NCBI RefSeq assembly: GCF_903772925.1
Contig: NZ_LR812090.1
Coordinates: forward strand, 1,570,333 to 1,634,332
DNA: 64,000 nt
Source of the DNA: Alteromonas macleodii
GTDB lineage: Bacteria; Pseudomonadota; Gammaproteobacteria; Enterobacterales; Alteromonadaceae
Reading direction: 5' to 3'
Position 1 is the stretch's first letter, and each line of letters starts with the position of its first letter. A model generated the notes under the pieces. The model saw only the letters and a list, made by a program, of their open reading frames with translations, was not told where the DNA came from and made no database searches. The position numbers and the translations under genes are program-made. Shown piece after piece: positions 47,353 through 57,164 of the stretch.

Positions 47353-48696
47353 CTAGCTTTTATCTGTGCCCACCTTTTCTTTAAAGGTCGCATCGCTAGC
47401 ACTATCATCCATGTTAGTTTTATCAATAGCACTATCATCCATGTTAGTTTTATCAATAGCACTATCATCAATATCAGTTTTATCAATAGCAATAGTATCA
47501 ATAATCACGGCACAAGCCGCGTCACCGGTAATGTTCAGGGCGGTACGGATCATGTCGAAAATTCTGTCGAGGGCAAACAACAAAGGTAAGCCTTCAATAG
47601 GAATGCCTGCAGCAAGTAATACGGCAACGACCAAGAATGACGGGCCAGGTACTCCTGCTTGTCCAACGGCGCCAAGGGTAGAAGTTAGGATAATAGCGAC
47701 ATAGGCGCCCATGGATAAATCGATATTGAAAAGCTGCGCAAAAAACACCGCCACTAAGCCGTAATAGATAGCGTTTCCGCTCATATTAATGGTGGCACCT
47801 AACGGCAGTACAAACGACGCCGTTGCATTTCTTACACCCAGTTCGTTTTCTACAGTATTCATAGTAACTGGCAGCGTTGCCATCGATGATGCCGTTGATA
47901 ACGCCACTGCTTGCGGCTTTTTCATCGCAACAAGAAAAGACTTAGCTGAGGTCTTTGTAAATAGTTGAACCAGTAGGGGGTAGATCACAAAACCAAACAC
48001 TAAAATAGCAGCAGTAAACACTAAGAAAAGTTTGAACACTACCATGAGCGCGGAAAAGCCGAATGTGCCTACTGCTTCTGCCATCAAGCCAAAAACGCCG
48101 ATAGGGGCAATTTTCATTACGCAGTTAATCATCCACACCATGGCATCAACAATGGTGTTTACCCCATTTAAAATAGGCTCACGGCTCTTTTTCGGCTGTT
48201 TGGAAAGGGCAATGCCGAAGAATAAGCAAAACACTAAAATTTGTAGAATGTTAGCGTTAGTTAATGACGCAAACACATTGGTCGGGATCATGCCTGTCAC
48301 GGTTGCCCAAAAAGAGGGTAGCTCACCTTTAGAGGCATATTCGCCAGAGAACATGCCTTGCACCGATGATACATCAATACCAATACCAGGCTTAAACACT
48401 TCGCCCATTATTAGCGCAAGCGCTACAGCTAGGGCTGAGGTGAAGCCAAAGTAGGCTAGGGTTAATAGCCCCACTTTTCCTGCGTTGGTGCTGTTACCTA
48501 GCCCCGCTGCACCTGAGATAAGCGCCACGGCGACCAGTGGAATAACCAGCATTTTTATCAAGTTGATAAAAATAGCTCCCAAAGGTGCGAACATTTCAGC
48601 GCTTTCGCCCATAAAAGCACCAACGGCAGTACCAATGATCATAGCAATGACAACTTGAACGCCGATATTGCTAAGTAAGGTTTGTTTATTAGACAC
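47353..48696 (-). CDS. Dicarboxylate/amino acid:cation symporter (DAACS/GltP-like) with repeat tail
   Basis: A 447-residue transporter of the GltP family. The start was placed on GTG at 48696 with GAGG 8 nt upstream, since the frame further upstream lacks transporter features. Family motifs are LPLGATINMSGNAIYYG (helical hairpin region), LTSTLGAVGQAGVPG and IRTALNITGDAACAVI. It imports dicarboxylates or acidic amino acids with Na+ or H+. The last 50 residues are not transporter-like and contain three IDKTxxDDSA repeats from a 30-bp tandem DNA repeat. Confidence 0.9.
   Translation of the reverse strand: MSNKQTLLSNIGVQVVIAMIIGTAVGAFMGESAEMFAPLGAIFINLIKMLVIPLVAVALISGAAGLGNSTNAGKVGLLTLAYFGFTSALAVALALIMGEVFKPGIGIDVSSVQGMFSGEYASKGELPSFWATVTGMIPTNVFASLTNANILQILVFCLFFGIALSKQPKKSREPILNGVNTIVDAMVWMINCVMKIAPIGVFGLMAEAVGTFGFSALMVVFKLFLVFTAAILVFGFVIYPLLVQLFTKTSAKSFLVAMKKPQAVALSTASSMATLPVTMNTVENELGVRNATASFVLPLGATINMSGNAIYYGLVAVFFAQLFNIDLSMGAYVAIILTSTLGAVGQAGVPGPSFLVVAVLLAAGIPIEGLPLLFALDRIFDMIRTALNITGDAACAVIIDTIAIDKTDIDDSAIDKTNMDDSAIDKTNMDDSASDATFKEKVGTDKS
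47401..47490. repeat. 30-bp tandem repeat, three units
   Basis: Units at 47401-47430 and 47431-47460 are identical; the unit at 47461-47490 differs at three positions. The repeat is in frame in the symporter gene and encodes the repeated decapeptide IDKTNMDDSA. Confidence 0.95.
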
Positions 48697-48891
48697 GTCT
48701 AGAACCTCGTAGAGTGTATTTATGTGATGGAAAGATAGTGAGCGGTTTGTGCTTGCAACTAGCCTAAACGGCATACTTTGATGCACACAATGACTAAAAG
48801 CACCTAACTAAAAAATTGGATTAGGTGCTCGCTTCAAGCGTCACTATCGATAAAGGGCGGTAATGAGCGATAATAGAGTTAAATGAAAAAG

Positions 48892-49161
48892 CTATTTCAC
48901 GGATTTCTTGGCGTTGTCGCCACTACCATTATTTGTTTGTATCAACGAAGCATGGTCGCCCGCCGTTTCATTCTCGGCATGTGGGCGAGTAGCGTCTTTA
49001 TTAGGATTGTCGTACTCGTCATCATATTCATCACCTTGATCATCAAAAGGCTTAGAGGGGGTAGGGAATTTAAACTTAGCGCTGTATTTAAGTAACGTAA
49101 TATTTCCAATAACTACGCCTAATACTAAAACAATAACGATAATGACCCAGGTAGTACTCAT
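48892..49161 (-). CDS. DUF2897 family small membrane protein
   Basis: An 89-residue protein with one N-terminal helix (residues 4-26) followed by LLKYSAKFKFPTPSKPFDDQ and a hydrophilic tail. The N-terminal half matches DUF2897, found in Alteromonadales and Vibrionales. The acidic DDEYDDEYD-like tail is longer than usual. Function is unknown. It lies between the symporter and the M15 peptidase and on the same strand. Confidence 0.82.
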   Translation of the reverse strand: MSTTWVIIVIVLVLGVVIGNITLLKYSAKFKFPTPSKPFDDQGDEYDDEYDNPNKDATRPHAENETAGDHASLIQTNNGSGDNAKKSVK

Positions 49162-49175
49162 AAAAATTCCGTAGG

Positions 49176-49856
49176 CTAGCGCCCTTTGTTCAAAACGTAG
49201 CGATTATACAAGTTAGGCAGCTGGGGCAAAATACACGACTTACCTTCTATACCGCTTTGTTCGATGGCTTGAGTAAAACCTTCTAGGTTTCTGGCACCTT
49301 CAAAGGTACTTGCTGTACTTTTAAAGCTCAAATGCCAAGGTTCAACGGCCACACCACCAGTATTGACAGAGAATGGACGGTAGAAACCGAACTGATCCAT
49401 ATTATCAGCTAACCAACAAGAAAGGTTATGGCAGGGGCCGCCACTAAGGTATTCGCTTTCTACAAGGTTAAAGTCGCCGCCCCAATTGTGCACAGCAGCT
49501 CTGTCATAAACGTCAATGTCGGTACCCCAATGATGACGACTGCCGCCAGGTAGCGCAGACCAGGTCAAAATTGCATGGAGTTTTTCATTGTCACTTAGCG
49601 TTTCGAAAGGAAGTTCTTTGCCGTTAACATCAAGAAGCTGCGCCTGCCCCGTCCACTTGCGGTTAAAAATGGCGGTTTGCCTATCAAAATCACGAAAGCT
49701 ACTGACTAACTGCAGGTCTACACCGTCATTGTGCGCAGCATCTTGCATAGCAAGAAAGGGCGAAATGACGTCTTGATGAAGCCTATGGCCACTGCCAGCA
49801 TCAACAAGGTAGTCGTTGTGCTGGCCTAGCCATGCTTGTTGAGGTATCTGATTCAT
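49176..49856 (-). CDS. M15 family D-alanyl-D-alanine carboxypeptidase-like protein
   Basis: A 226-residue peptidase of the VanY/M15B type. Zinc-site motifs are SRHHWGTDIDVYD and PWHLSF, with the usual SSFRDF before them. These enzymes trim peptidoglycan stem peptides. No signal peptide is seen. The start is uncertain between ATG at 49856 and TTG at 49865, both with weak ribosome-binding sites. It follows dapE by a few bp. Confidence 0.87.
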   Translation of the reverse strand: MNQIPQQAWLGQHNDYLVDAGSGHRLHQDVISPFLAMQDAAHNDGVDLQLVSSFRDFDRQTAIFNRKWTGQAQLLDVNGKELPFETLSDNEKLHAILTWSALPGGSRHHWGTDIDVYDRAAVHNWGGDFNLVESEYLSGGPCHNLSCWLADNMDQFGFYRPFSVNTGGVAVEPWHLSFKSTASTFEGARNLEGFTQAIEQSGIEGKSCILPQLPNLYNRYVLNKGR

Positions 49857-49870
49857 GTACGACAAAAAAG

Positions 49871-51007
49871 CTATTTAGCCAGCAAACGTTCTAAAATACC
49901 GAAATACATATCGGCAAGTTGCTCTAGGTCAGCCATTTTTACGCACTCGTCAATTTTGTGAATAGTGGCGTTGACCGGGCCTAGCTCAATAACTTGTGCT
50001 CCCGTGGGCGCAATAAAGCGTCCATCAGATGTGCCGCCAGCAGTAGAGAGTACTGTAGGTGTACCTTTAACTGCAGCAATCGCACCTTGGGTTGCTTCTA
50101 ATAGCGCGCCTGTATCGGTCAAAAATGGTTGTCCATTAAAGGTCCAGTTTATCTCGTACTCAAAATCGTGGGCTTCTAAAATAGCGGTGACACGTTCAAT
50201 AAGAAGTTGGTCGGTCACTTCTGTTGAAAAGCGGAAGTTGAAGCAAACGTGAAGTTCGCCTGGTATCACATTACCTGCCCCTGTACCTGCGTGGATATTT
50301 GAAATCTGAAAGCTGGTGGGTGGGAAGAAATCGTTACCGTTATCCCAGTGTGATTTTGCTAATTCATCAAGCGCTGCCATGGCGCTGTGCACAGGGTTGT
50401 TAGCTAGATGAGGGTAGGCAACATGGCCTTGCACGCCTTTTACAACTAAATCGCCAGTTAATGAGCCTCTACGACCATTTTTGACAATATCACCAACTTC
50501 GTCTGTTGAAGAGGGTTCACCAACAATACACCAGTCTATCTTTTCATTTCGCGCTTCTAGGGTGTCGATAACGCGTGTAGTACCGTTAATAAATGGGCCT
50601 TCTTCGTCGCTCGTAATAAGGTAAGCAATGCTCCCCTTATGGTCTGGGTACTTATTCACAAATTCACGAGTGGCGACTAGCATAGCAGCAAGGCTGCCTT
50701 TCATGTCGGCAGCGCCGCGGCCGTGTAAATAGCCATCAACTTCTGTCGCAGTGAAAGGGGGTGTTTTCCACGCCGATTCTGGGCCGCTTGGTACCACATC
50801 GGTATGGCCAGCAAAACAAAATACGGGGCCTTCTTTACCTCGGCGAGACCAGAGGTTAGTGGTGTCTTCAAACACCATAGTTTCATTGTCAAACCCCAGA
50901 GCGCCTAGAAACTCGCCCATGGCCTCTTGGCAGCCCGCATCTTCTGGCGTTACTGAGCGGCGGTTTATGAGTTGCTTAGCAATTTCAATAACAGAGTCGT
51001 TTAACAA
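49871..51007 (-). CDS. dapE: Succinyl-diaminopimelate desuccinylase
   Basis: A 378-residue zinc M20 enzyme of lysine/diaminopimelate synthesis. Metal ligands are in [25 protein letters not shown] and [11 protein letters not shown]. The TTG start at 51007 has GAGGAAA, part of the end of the preceding gene, as ribosome-binding site; the genes overlap by 7 bp. The ArsC-like yffB next to dapE is the same as in E. coli. Confidence 0.95.
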   Translation of the reverse strand: MLNDSVIEIAKQLINRRSVTPEDAGCQEAMGEFLGALGFDNETMVFEDTTNLWSRRGKEGPVFCFAGHTDVVPSGPESAWKTPPFTATEVDGYLHGRGAADMKGSLAAMLVATREFVNKYPDHKGSIAYLITSDEEGPFINGTTRVIDTLEARNEKIDWCIVGEPSSTDEVGDIVKNGRRGSLTGDLVVKGVQGHVAYPHLANNPVHSAMAALDELAKSHWDNGNDFFPPTSFQISNIHAGTGAGNVIPGELHVCFNFRFSTEVTDQLLIERVTAILEAHDFEYEINWTFNGQPFLTDTGALLEATQGAIAAVKGTPTVLSTAGGTSDGRFIAPTGAQVIELGPVNATIHKIDECVKMADLEQLADMYFGILERLLAK

Positions 51008-51348
51008 AATATTTCCTCATACTGTGCAGGCTTAAATCCAATGTAAAAAGCATTGTTGTGATAAAGAATAGGGCGTTTAACCATAGCTGGATGAAGCTCT
51101 AACAAAGCGAGCGCTTTGTCTTTATCTAAGCTTGCTTTTTCTTGCTCTTCTAGCTGGCGATAGGTTGTTCCACGTTTGTTTAACATGGTTTCCCAGCCAA
51201 GCTCAGACTCAGCGCGTACAAGGAAACCGTTGTCGATACCGTCTTTGCGGTAGTCGTGAAAGGTGAACGGGATATCGTTATCTGCTAACCATTTCTTCGC
51301 TTTTTTGATGGTGTCACAGTTAGGGATCCCATAAAGGATTGTGCTCAT
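51001..51348 (-). CDS. ArsC/Spx family reductase (YffB-like)
   Basis: A 115-residue thioredoxin-fold protein. The single N-terminal Cys in [13 protein letters not shown] and the KRPILYHN segment match YffB of E. coli. The substrate is not known. It is upstream of dapE with a 7-bp overlap, showing translational coupling. Confidence 0.92.
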   Translation of the reverse strand: MSTILYGIPNCDTIKKAKKWLADNDIPFTFHDYRKDGIDNGFLVRAESELGWETMLNKRGTTYRQLEEQEKASLDKDKALALLELHPAMVKRPILYHNNAFYIGFKPAQYEEIFC

Positions 51349-51581
51349 GGTGATTTATTCCGTACTACTTTGTTGATAAAGGCACAGTTACTAGCGTGCC
51401 ATTAAGTCCAGTATTTATGTCGGTGCATAAGAAGAAAACGCGAAGCGCGTCTTGAGCACCAACAGGATTTCAGCTGTCGACTTTTCTTATTTGCTACATC
51501 ATACAAGCAGTTGATACGTTGTTAAACTCACTCGCGATGGTTTTTGGAAGGTTAAAGCCTATATTTAGGTTAAGAATGAAG

Positions 51582-52082
51582 TTATAGATAGAGTGTTAGA
51601 AGTGTGTCTTCACCGGCTTCTACAAATTTTTGGTGAGTGGGCAATACACCGATAAGCGCCTGGGCATTAAGTAAAGTTAACGCACAAGTGTTGCTTACAC
51701 CACGCTGTTTCAGCCATGCGGCATTTACGGTAAAAAGTACCTGTTTTGGTTTAATTTGCTCTCCGCGCTTTAACGCGCAAACGAATTGTGCGCCATGCAG
51801 AGACGTTGTGTCACCGCCGTATTTAATTTTGCATTTAAGACCAGCAGTAGACTGTATATCTATAGCGTAGTCTAAGGGCGAAATATTAATTACTTTGCCA
51901 GCGAAAGGCGAAATCACGGTATTTGAGTTAGAACTTATAGCGGCACCTGGCCCCATAAGCCCATTTTTATAGAAAGGGTCATCAATATCTGAGAGCGATA
52001 CTACCTGCCCCGAAAACGGACTTAAGGTGACGAATTGCTTGGCAAAACTTTCTGGCGGGCACTGTAATTGCTTAGCTTTCAC
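51582..52082 (-). CDS. Degenerate EIIA-Glc-like protein without phosphotransfer histidines
   Basis: A 166-residue homologue of the glucose PTS EIIA domain: SPFSGQVVSL, ISPFAGKVINI, LDYAIDI and YGGDTTSLHGAQF align with the Crr fold. Positions equivalent to E. coli His75 and His90 are Tyr72 and Lys87, so phosphotransfer is not expected. It may act as a binding protein. The start is GTG at 52082, 5 nt after the ACT gene stop, suggesting coupling. Confidence 0.82.
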   Translation of the reverse strand: MKAKQLQCPPESFAKQFVTLSPFSGQVVSLSDIDDPFYKNGLMGPGAAISSNSNTVISPFAGKVINISPLDYAIDIQSTAGLKCKIKYGGDTTSLHGAQFVCALKRGEQIKPKQVLFTVNAAWLKQRGVSNTCALTLLNAQALIGVLPTHQKFVEAGEDTLLTLYL

Positions 52083-52086
52083 TATT

Positions 52087-52476
52087 TTAAATGTCCTGAT
52101 TTACGGTATAGCCCGCGCCTTTAAGAGCGCTGATAGCATCTTTTAGTTTGTTATCTTTTACTAAGAAGAAATCGGTATCAAAGGTTGAAACGACAAAAAT
52201 GGCGACTTTAGCTGATGCTAATACTTCGCCTATTTGTGCCATGATCCCTACCATAGACAAGTGTAAAGGTCCTAGCAACTCAAGGGCACGCCAACCTTCA
52301 TCGCTATCAAGGGAGGGAACATTAATAGAATCTGGCACAACGATAGACAACTCATCTTCTGTTTTACCTAGAAAAAATAATGGGCTATTGAGTACAGAGG
52401 CTGGGATATCACTTTCTGGATCCAAGCTATGAATTGTAAACAAAGATTCTCTAACTAGCAGTGTTTGTTTTGGCAT
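52087..52476 (-). CDS. ACT domain protein
   Basis: A 129-residue protein with a C-terminal ACT-like segment (LHLSMVGIMAQIGEVLASAKVAIFVVSTFDTDFFLV). The layout resembles small CASTOR/ACT_7-type proteins that bind amino acids. It precedes the degenerate EIIA gene with 4 nt between stop and start codons. Function unknown. Confidence 0.82.
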   Translation of the reverse strand: MPKQTLLVRESLFTIHSLDPESDIPASVLNSPLFFLGKTEDELSIVVPDSINVPSLDSDEGWRALELLGPLHLSMVGIMAQIGEVLASAKVAIFVVSTFDTDFFLVKDNKLKDAISALKGAGYTVNQDI

Positions 52477-53086
52477 GAAAAACCGGAAAAAAGATAACTT
52501 CGAAGATATTCACATTAAACCACTAACTGTGATTAAGTGCTACGTGTTATCCACTTAATCTGTGGATAAGTTTGTTGAGTAGTTTGGGGTCTTATTGTAA
52601 GTTGCTGATATTAAATGATTAAATAAACTGTACAAACAATGTTCAGTGGATAACATTCTCAAATTAACAAGCATTTTCCACAGGCCATGTCTACAACTAA
52701 AATAAAAAATGTTTGGTCATTTTGCAATTTCTTAGCTTGACAAGCGTCACTTTTTTAAAAAATTTAGAACATTAAGAAGCGGCGGCTAACCGGGGATCTG
52801 CCGCTTAAAAACTGTTGTTTGAAACCGTGAGTAAGTTAAATCGATCTTTTATTTAACAAATATTTCGGAACGTACTAAAGTCAGAAACAAGGCGGAGGGT
52901 TTACTCCAATGTGCAGGAACAAGATTTAATTTAAGTTTTGGGTCAATGTTTGGATCAAGGCACAGCAAAAGCATGATTCTGTTATAACAAAACAGCTATA
53001 GCAAAACAGTTATATTGCACGTTTAGCGCAAGCTTTGACCAAAGCGATTGACCTTATTCCTAACTCTAACAAAAGAGAAAAAGATA
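52477..53086. other. 610-bp AT-rich non-coding region with DnaA boxes
   Basis: No gene is visible on either strand. It contains four DnaA boxes (52547-52682), a stem-loop AAGCGGC/GCCGCTT at 52777-52806 without a T-run, and a near-direct repeat TAACAAAACAG/TAGCAAAACAG near 52984-53010. The divergent promoters of the ACT and VOC genes must also be here. Confidence 0.6.
52547..52682. promoter_or_regulatory. Cluster of four DnaA boxes
   Basis: Boxes are TTATCCACT (52547-52555, plus), TGTGGATAA (52561-52569, minus, perfect consensus), AGTGGATAA (52645-52653, minus, one change) and TTTTCCACA (52674-52682, plus, fits TTWTNCACA). The first two are inverted and 5 bp apart. No dnaA, gidA or other origin genes are near, so this is unlikely to be oriC. 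Confidence 0.7.
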
Positions 53087-53452
53087 ATGTCAGATTCTTC
53101 ATGGTGCGATATTACTGTAGAAAATGCAGATGAACTGGTCAGTTTTTATGAAGCTGTGATGGGCTGGAAGAAAGAACCTATTGATATGGGGGGCTACAAT
53201 GATTACGTCATGCTGAAGCCTGACGGCACGCCAGTAGGCGGTATTTGTCATAAGCAAGGTGTTAATGCGCAGTATCCCGGCGGGTGGATTAATTATTTTA
53301 CGGTGGAAAATCTTGAGTCTGCGTTAAATGCGGTAACTGAAAAGGGCGGAAAGCAGGTGGGTGACATACGTCACCATGGCAAAGACAGCTTCTGTGTGAT
53401 CCTTGACCCAAGTGGTGCTGCTTGTGCGCTTTATGAAAAAGGGCAAAGTTAA
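53087..53452 (+). CDS. VOC family protein
   Basis: A 121-residue single-domain vicinal-oxygen-chelate protein (WCDITVENADELVSFYEAVMGW; FCVILDPSGAACALYE). Family members include glyoxalases and ring-cleaving dioxygenases; this substrate is unknown. The ATG at 53087 was preferred over an in-frame upstream TTG because AAAGAGAAAA lies just upstream. Confidence 0.88.
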   Translation: MSDSSWCDITVENADELVSFYEAVMGWKKEPIDMGGYNDYVMLKPDGTPVGGICHKQGVNAQYPGGWINYFTVENLESALNAVTEKGGKQVGDIRHHGKDSFCVILDPSGAACALYEKGQS

Positions 53453-53514
53453 ACAGGGGTTTAATACCACCACAATTAGAAATAGCGCACTAAGAGAGCA
53501 AAACGAAAAATAAA

Positions 53515-53548
53515 AAAGGCAGCGTGTAGAGCTACTCGCTGCCTTTCT
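53515..53548. terminator. Bidirectional terminator
   Basis: AAAGGCAGCG and CGCTGCCTTT with a 12-nt loop. On the minus strand a longer T-rich tail follows, so it is stronger for hpd. Confidence 0.85.
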
Positions 53549-53612
53549 AGATAGCCTATTAAGCGATTTTACTCGCCTAGCGCGAAGAGATTACTCATTC
53601 AGTTCGAGGCGT

Positions 53613-54686
53613 TTACTTGTTCAGCACACCGCGGTTAACTTGATCCCGTTCAATAGATTCGAACAGGGCTTTGAAGTTACCCTCTCCGAAACCTTCATCT
53701 TGCTTGCGCTGAATAAATTCAAAGAACACCGGGCCAAATACGGTTTCAGAGAAAATCTGAAGTAACAAGCGTGGTTCACCATTCTCGGTAGTACCATCAA
53801 GCAAAATACCGCGTTTTTGAAGTTCGTCTACGTTTTCACCATGACCAGGTAGGCGCTCTTCTAGCATTTCATAATAGGTATTGGGCGGAGGCGTCATAAA
53901 CTTCATGCCTCTTGCTTTCAGCTTATCTAAACATGCCACCAAGTCGTCACAAGCAAAAGCGATATGCTGTATACCTTCACCGTTATACTTCATCAAAAAT
54001 TCTTCGATTTGGCCGCCACCGCCAACCGCTTCTTCGTTTAGCGGTATACGAATTTTACCGTCTGGCGCTGTCATAGCTTTCGACAGTAGGCCAGTATATT
54101 CGCCTTTAATATCGAAGTAGCGAATTTCTCTGAAATTAAATAGCTTTTCGTAAAACCCTGCCCAGAAATCCATGCGACCGCGATACACATTATGGGTGAG
54201 GTGGTCGAGGGTGTGGAATCCACATCCCTCAGGATGGCGATCTACCCCTTCAATCCAATTGAAGTCGATATCATAGATAGTGTTCTCGCCTTCATAACGG
54301 TCAATAAGGTACAGCATAGCGCCACCAATACCTTTTATTGCGGGTAGTTTCAATTCCATTGGGCCTGTGTGTGTGTCCATAGGCTGGGCACCGCGAGAAA
54401 GTACTTCTTTATAAGCGTGCTGGGAATCTTTAACGCGAAAAGCCATGCCACACGCTGAAGGACCGTGCTCTTCAGCATAGTAGCCCGCATGGCAGTTTTT
54501 TTCGTAGTTACTCAACAGGTTGATGTCGCCCTGACGCCATAGCTCAACGTCTTTTGATTTATGGCGTGCAACTAGGGTAAAGCCCATTGCTTCAAATATA
54601 GGCTCTAGTATGCCTTTTTCTGGCGCAGTGAACTCTAGAAATTCGAACCCATCCAATCCAATTGGGTTTTCAAACAAATCAGCCAT
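53613..54686 (-). CDS. hpd: 4-hydroxyphenylpyruvate dioxygenase
   Basis: A 357-residue Fe(II) enzyme that converts 4-hydroxyphenylpyruvate to homogentisate in tyrosine breakdown. Iron ligands lie in LDHLTHNV (His), IQHIAFA (His) and FFEFIQRK (Glu). Length is typical of the bacterial enzyme. GAGGATG lies upstream of the ATG. The gap to hmgA on the same strand is 300 bp, so they may have separate promoters. Confidence 0.95.
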   Translation of the reverse strand: MADLFENPIGLDGFEFLEFTAPEKGILEPIFEAMGFTLVARHKSKDVELWRQGDINLLSNYEKNCHAGYYAEEHGPSACGMAFRVKDSQHAYKEVLSRGAQPMDTHTGPMELKLPAIKGIGGAMLYLIDRYEGENTIYDIDFNWIEGVDRHPEGCGFHTLDHLTHNVYRGRMDFWAGFYEKLFNFREIRYFDIKGEYTGLLSKAMTAPDGKIRIPLNEEAVGGGGQIEEFLMKYNGEGIQHIAFACDDLVACLDKLKARGMKFMTPPPNTYYEMLEERLPGHGENVDELQKRGILLDGTTENGEPRLLLQIFSETVFGPVFFEFIQRKQDEGFGEGNFKALFESIERDQVNRGVLNK

Positions 54687-54986
54687 AGCAATACATCCTC
54701 AACGTAAATCATATTTTATAATTGTTACTCGATTGTAAGGCTGCAGTGAAAAATCAGGCAATAGGTGGTGTGCATGACCGTTTTAATGATGGAAAGCGAG
54801 GCTGTAACGTTTAGTTTTCACTTGCGGTGGTAACGCTAGGTTAAAGCAAATGATTTTGCTCTAACCTGTTGAACATAATGCAAATATAACAAGTTTTGCG
54901 GCTGATGCCTGTGTTCATAAATTGATACAGGTAATAAAACGAGTAAACCTTTTAGTACTAAAAAGCATTCAGAGGGAGTAGCTCGC
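54687..54986. other. Intergenic region between hmgA and hpd
   Basis: About 300 bp with no gene; a 73-codon frame on the minus strand at 54836-55057 overlaps hmgA and lacks family features. It presumably holds the hpd promoter. Confidence 0.5.
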
Positions 54987-56282
54987 TTACTTCTGCCCAT
55001 CATAATATTTTTTAAGACCTTTCCAACACGCCAAATAGTCTTGTTGGCGAATGTCATTATTTAAAGCAAATTCCGTCGGAGCAATGGCATAGCGAGACTC
55101 AAACATAAACGCCAATGTGTTTTCGTAGCGTTGGGGTGCTAACTCAGCGTTAGATGCTTTTTCGAAAACTTCAGCTTCAGGTCCATGTGGCGTCATGCAG
55201 TTATGAAGGCTCATACCACCCGGCACGAAACCATGTTCTTTTGCATCGTACGTCCCTTCAATAAGCCCCATAAATTCACTCATAATATTTCTGTGGTAAT
55301 AAGGTGGGCGAAAGGTATTTTCCGCTACCATCCACCTGGGTGGAAAAATAACGAAGTCTACGTTCGCTGTACCCTCTAGCTCAGACGGTGAGGTAAGCAC
55401 GGTGAAAATAGACGGGTCAGAATGATCGAAACTTACCGTATTTATTACGTTAAAACGAGAAAGATCGTATTTGTAAGGCGCAGAATTACCTACCCAAGCC
55501 ACTACATCAAAAGGGGAATGATTAAGTTCGGCTTCAAATAGGTTACCGCAGAACTTGTTGACCATGGTATGAGGCGTATCGTTATCTTCAAACCAAGCCG
55601 TGGGGTAAAAAAAGTCTCGTTGGTTAGCATAGCCATTTGCGCCAACCGGGCCGCGTTCGGGCAATACAAAAGGGTGGCCGTAGTTTTCGCATACATACCC
55701 ACGAATTGGTCCATTAGTTGGGTCAACAGCAAAACGAACACCTCGAGGGATAACCGCAATTTCACCCACAGACAAATTGAGCTTGCCGAATTCGGTGGTA
55801 ATGAGCATATCGCCAAGCTGAGGGACAATAAGCATTTCACCATCAGATGAATAAAAAACACGGTTTTGCATATAAGCATTAGCACTGTAGCAGTGTATGC
55901 CCATACCCACTTGCGTCTTAGCATCCCCGTTAGTGGCAATGGTGATGAGCGAATCTACAAAATCAATCTCTTGTTCAGGAAGAGGCACCGGACTCCATCT
56001 CAATACATTAGGTGGACAATGCACGTCAGTCTCTGGCGCAGTTCTCACCAGGCCATTATCAACTCTTTTAAAGTCCCCCATTGCGATAGATGGACGTAGG
56101 CGATACGTCCAGCTGCGGCGATTCTCAGCCCTAGGGGCGGTAAATGCAGTGCTGCTAAACTGTTCAGCATAGAGCTTATAGTTCACCTTCTGCGGGCTGA
56201 ACTGACCTTGAGGGAGTGCGCCTGGCAGCGCTTCAGTTTCATGTTCGTTGTTAAAGCCCGTCAAATAAGACAAGTTATCCAT
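54987..56282 (-). CDS. hmgA: Homogentisate 1,2-dioxygenase
   Basis: A 431-residue iron enzyme opening the homogentisate ring. The start was set at ATG 56282 because the protein begins MDNLSYLTGFNNEHETEALP as in the family and GGAG lies 6 nt upstream; 37 codons of open frame lie further upstream. Segments HNCMTPHGPE and PPRWMVAENTFRPPYYHRN carry iron-site residues. It follows hpd in the homogentisate pathway. Confidence 0.95.
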   Translation of the reverse strand: MDNLSYLTGFNNEHETEALPGALPQGQFSPQKVNYKLYAEQFSSTAFTAPRAENRRSWTYRLRPSIAMGDFKRVDNGLVRTAPETDVHCPPNVLRWSPVPLPEQEIDFVDSLITIATNGDAKTQVGMGIHCYSANAYMQNRVFYSSDGEMLIVPQLGDMLITTEFGKLNLSVGEIAVIPRGVRFAVDPTNGPIRGYVCENYGHPFVLPERGPVGANGYANQRDFFYPTAWFEDNDTPHTMVNKFCGNLFEAELNHSPFDVVAWVGNSAPYKYDLSRFNVINTVSFDHSDPSIFTVLTSPSELEGTANVDFVIFPPRWMVAENTFRPPYYHRNIMSEFMGLIEGTYDAKEHGFVPGGMSLHNCMTPHGPEAEVFEKASNAELAPQRYENTLAFMFESRYAIAPTEFALNNDIRQQDYLACWKGLKKYYDGQK

Positions 56283-56501
56283 ATACGCTCCAATAGGCAG
56301 GGCCAGAGTTAGGCTCTGCTCCCAGACCAATAATAAAGTAGTTGCAAATGAAACTATGTGATTTAGGCTAGAGGTAAATGAAATGTAAATCAATAATGCG
56401 TGTCTGGTTGGCGTGATAAAGGTAAAGCAGGTTTCGGTACGCTAGCTTTACACTCATTGTATTAGGCGTTAACAGGCTTGCTTTTACAAAGGAAGTAGCA
56501 C

Positions 56502-56930
56502 ATGAAGCTTGACGATATGCTTGCCTATAAGGTGGCCATGCTAGCAAGCGATTTAAGTGAGTCCCTCGCAAAGGAATACGCTGAATATAAGCTCACCAAT
56601 CCACAGTGGCGTATCATTGCCACGTTAGGCGCTACGAATGATAGTGCGCCAGGGGCTTCGCTAACAGCAAAAGAACTCGCTATGGCAACGCGTCTCGATA
56701 AGGTTCAAGTTTCACGAGCGTTAGAGCGACTGGTGAAACGAGACGCTATCCATAAACGTGCCTGTGCAGATGATAAGCGTGCCACGCATATTTCACTGTC
56801 CATAAAAGGAGAACAAATTTATCAAACCTTGTTACCAAAAATCACTCGCTGGCAAAATAAGCGATTAGAAAATATCACTGATGATGAGTACCAAATATTT
56901 CTAAAAGTGATAGATGCACTCAGGCCTTAA
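56502..56930 (+). CDS. MarR family transcriptional regulator
   Basis: A 142-residue winged-helix protein: TNPQWRIIATLGA, LTAKELAMATRLDKVQVSRALERL (helix-turn-helix) and DDKRATHISLSIKG are MarR features. AAAGGAAGT precedes the ATG. It diverges from hmgA, so it may repress the hmgA/hpd genes in response to an aromatic ligand; no clear operator palindrome was identified in the 219-bp space between them. Confidence 0.88.
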   Translation: MKLDDMLAYKVAMLASDLSESLAKEYAEYKLTNPQWRIIATLGATNDSAPGASLTAKELAMATRLDKVQVSRALERLVKRDAIHKRACADDKRATHISLSIKGEQIYQTLLPKITRWQNKRLENITDDEYQIFLKVIDALRP

Positions 56931-57164
56931 AATTCGGGTGAAATCCTTAATAGGGCTGGTCTGAGCAGATGCGAGGCTATCGCCATAAAGGTTACTTTCA
57001 CCCCTTTAGCTGTTAAATTCCTTTGAACTTATTAAATGGTGCAGCTTAGGCGTTTACTAATTGCGGCTTGTTGCCCTAGAGGTATGTAAAAAATCGCTAT
57101 TAATTAGCGCTTGTAGTAAAGCTTGTATTGAAGCTTCATCTAAAAAACTTAGCAAGGAAATTGA

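Noticed and set aside
47401..47490. CRISPR array
   Set aside because: The 30-bp units are directly adjacent without spacers and encode part of a protein.
52547..52682. Chromosomal origin oriC
   Set aside because: The DnaA boxes are there but no dnaA, dnaN, mnmG, rpmH or clear AT-rich unwinding repeats with GATC clusters are nearby.
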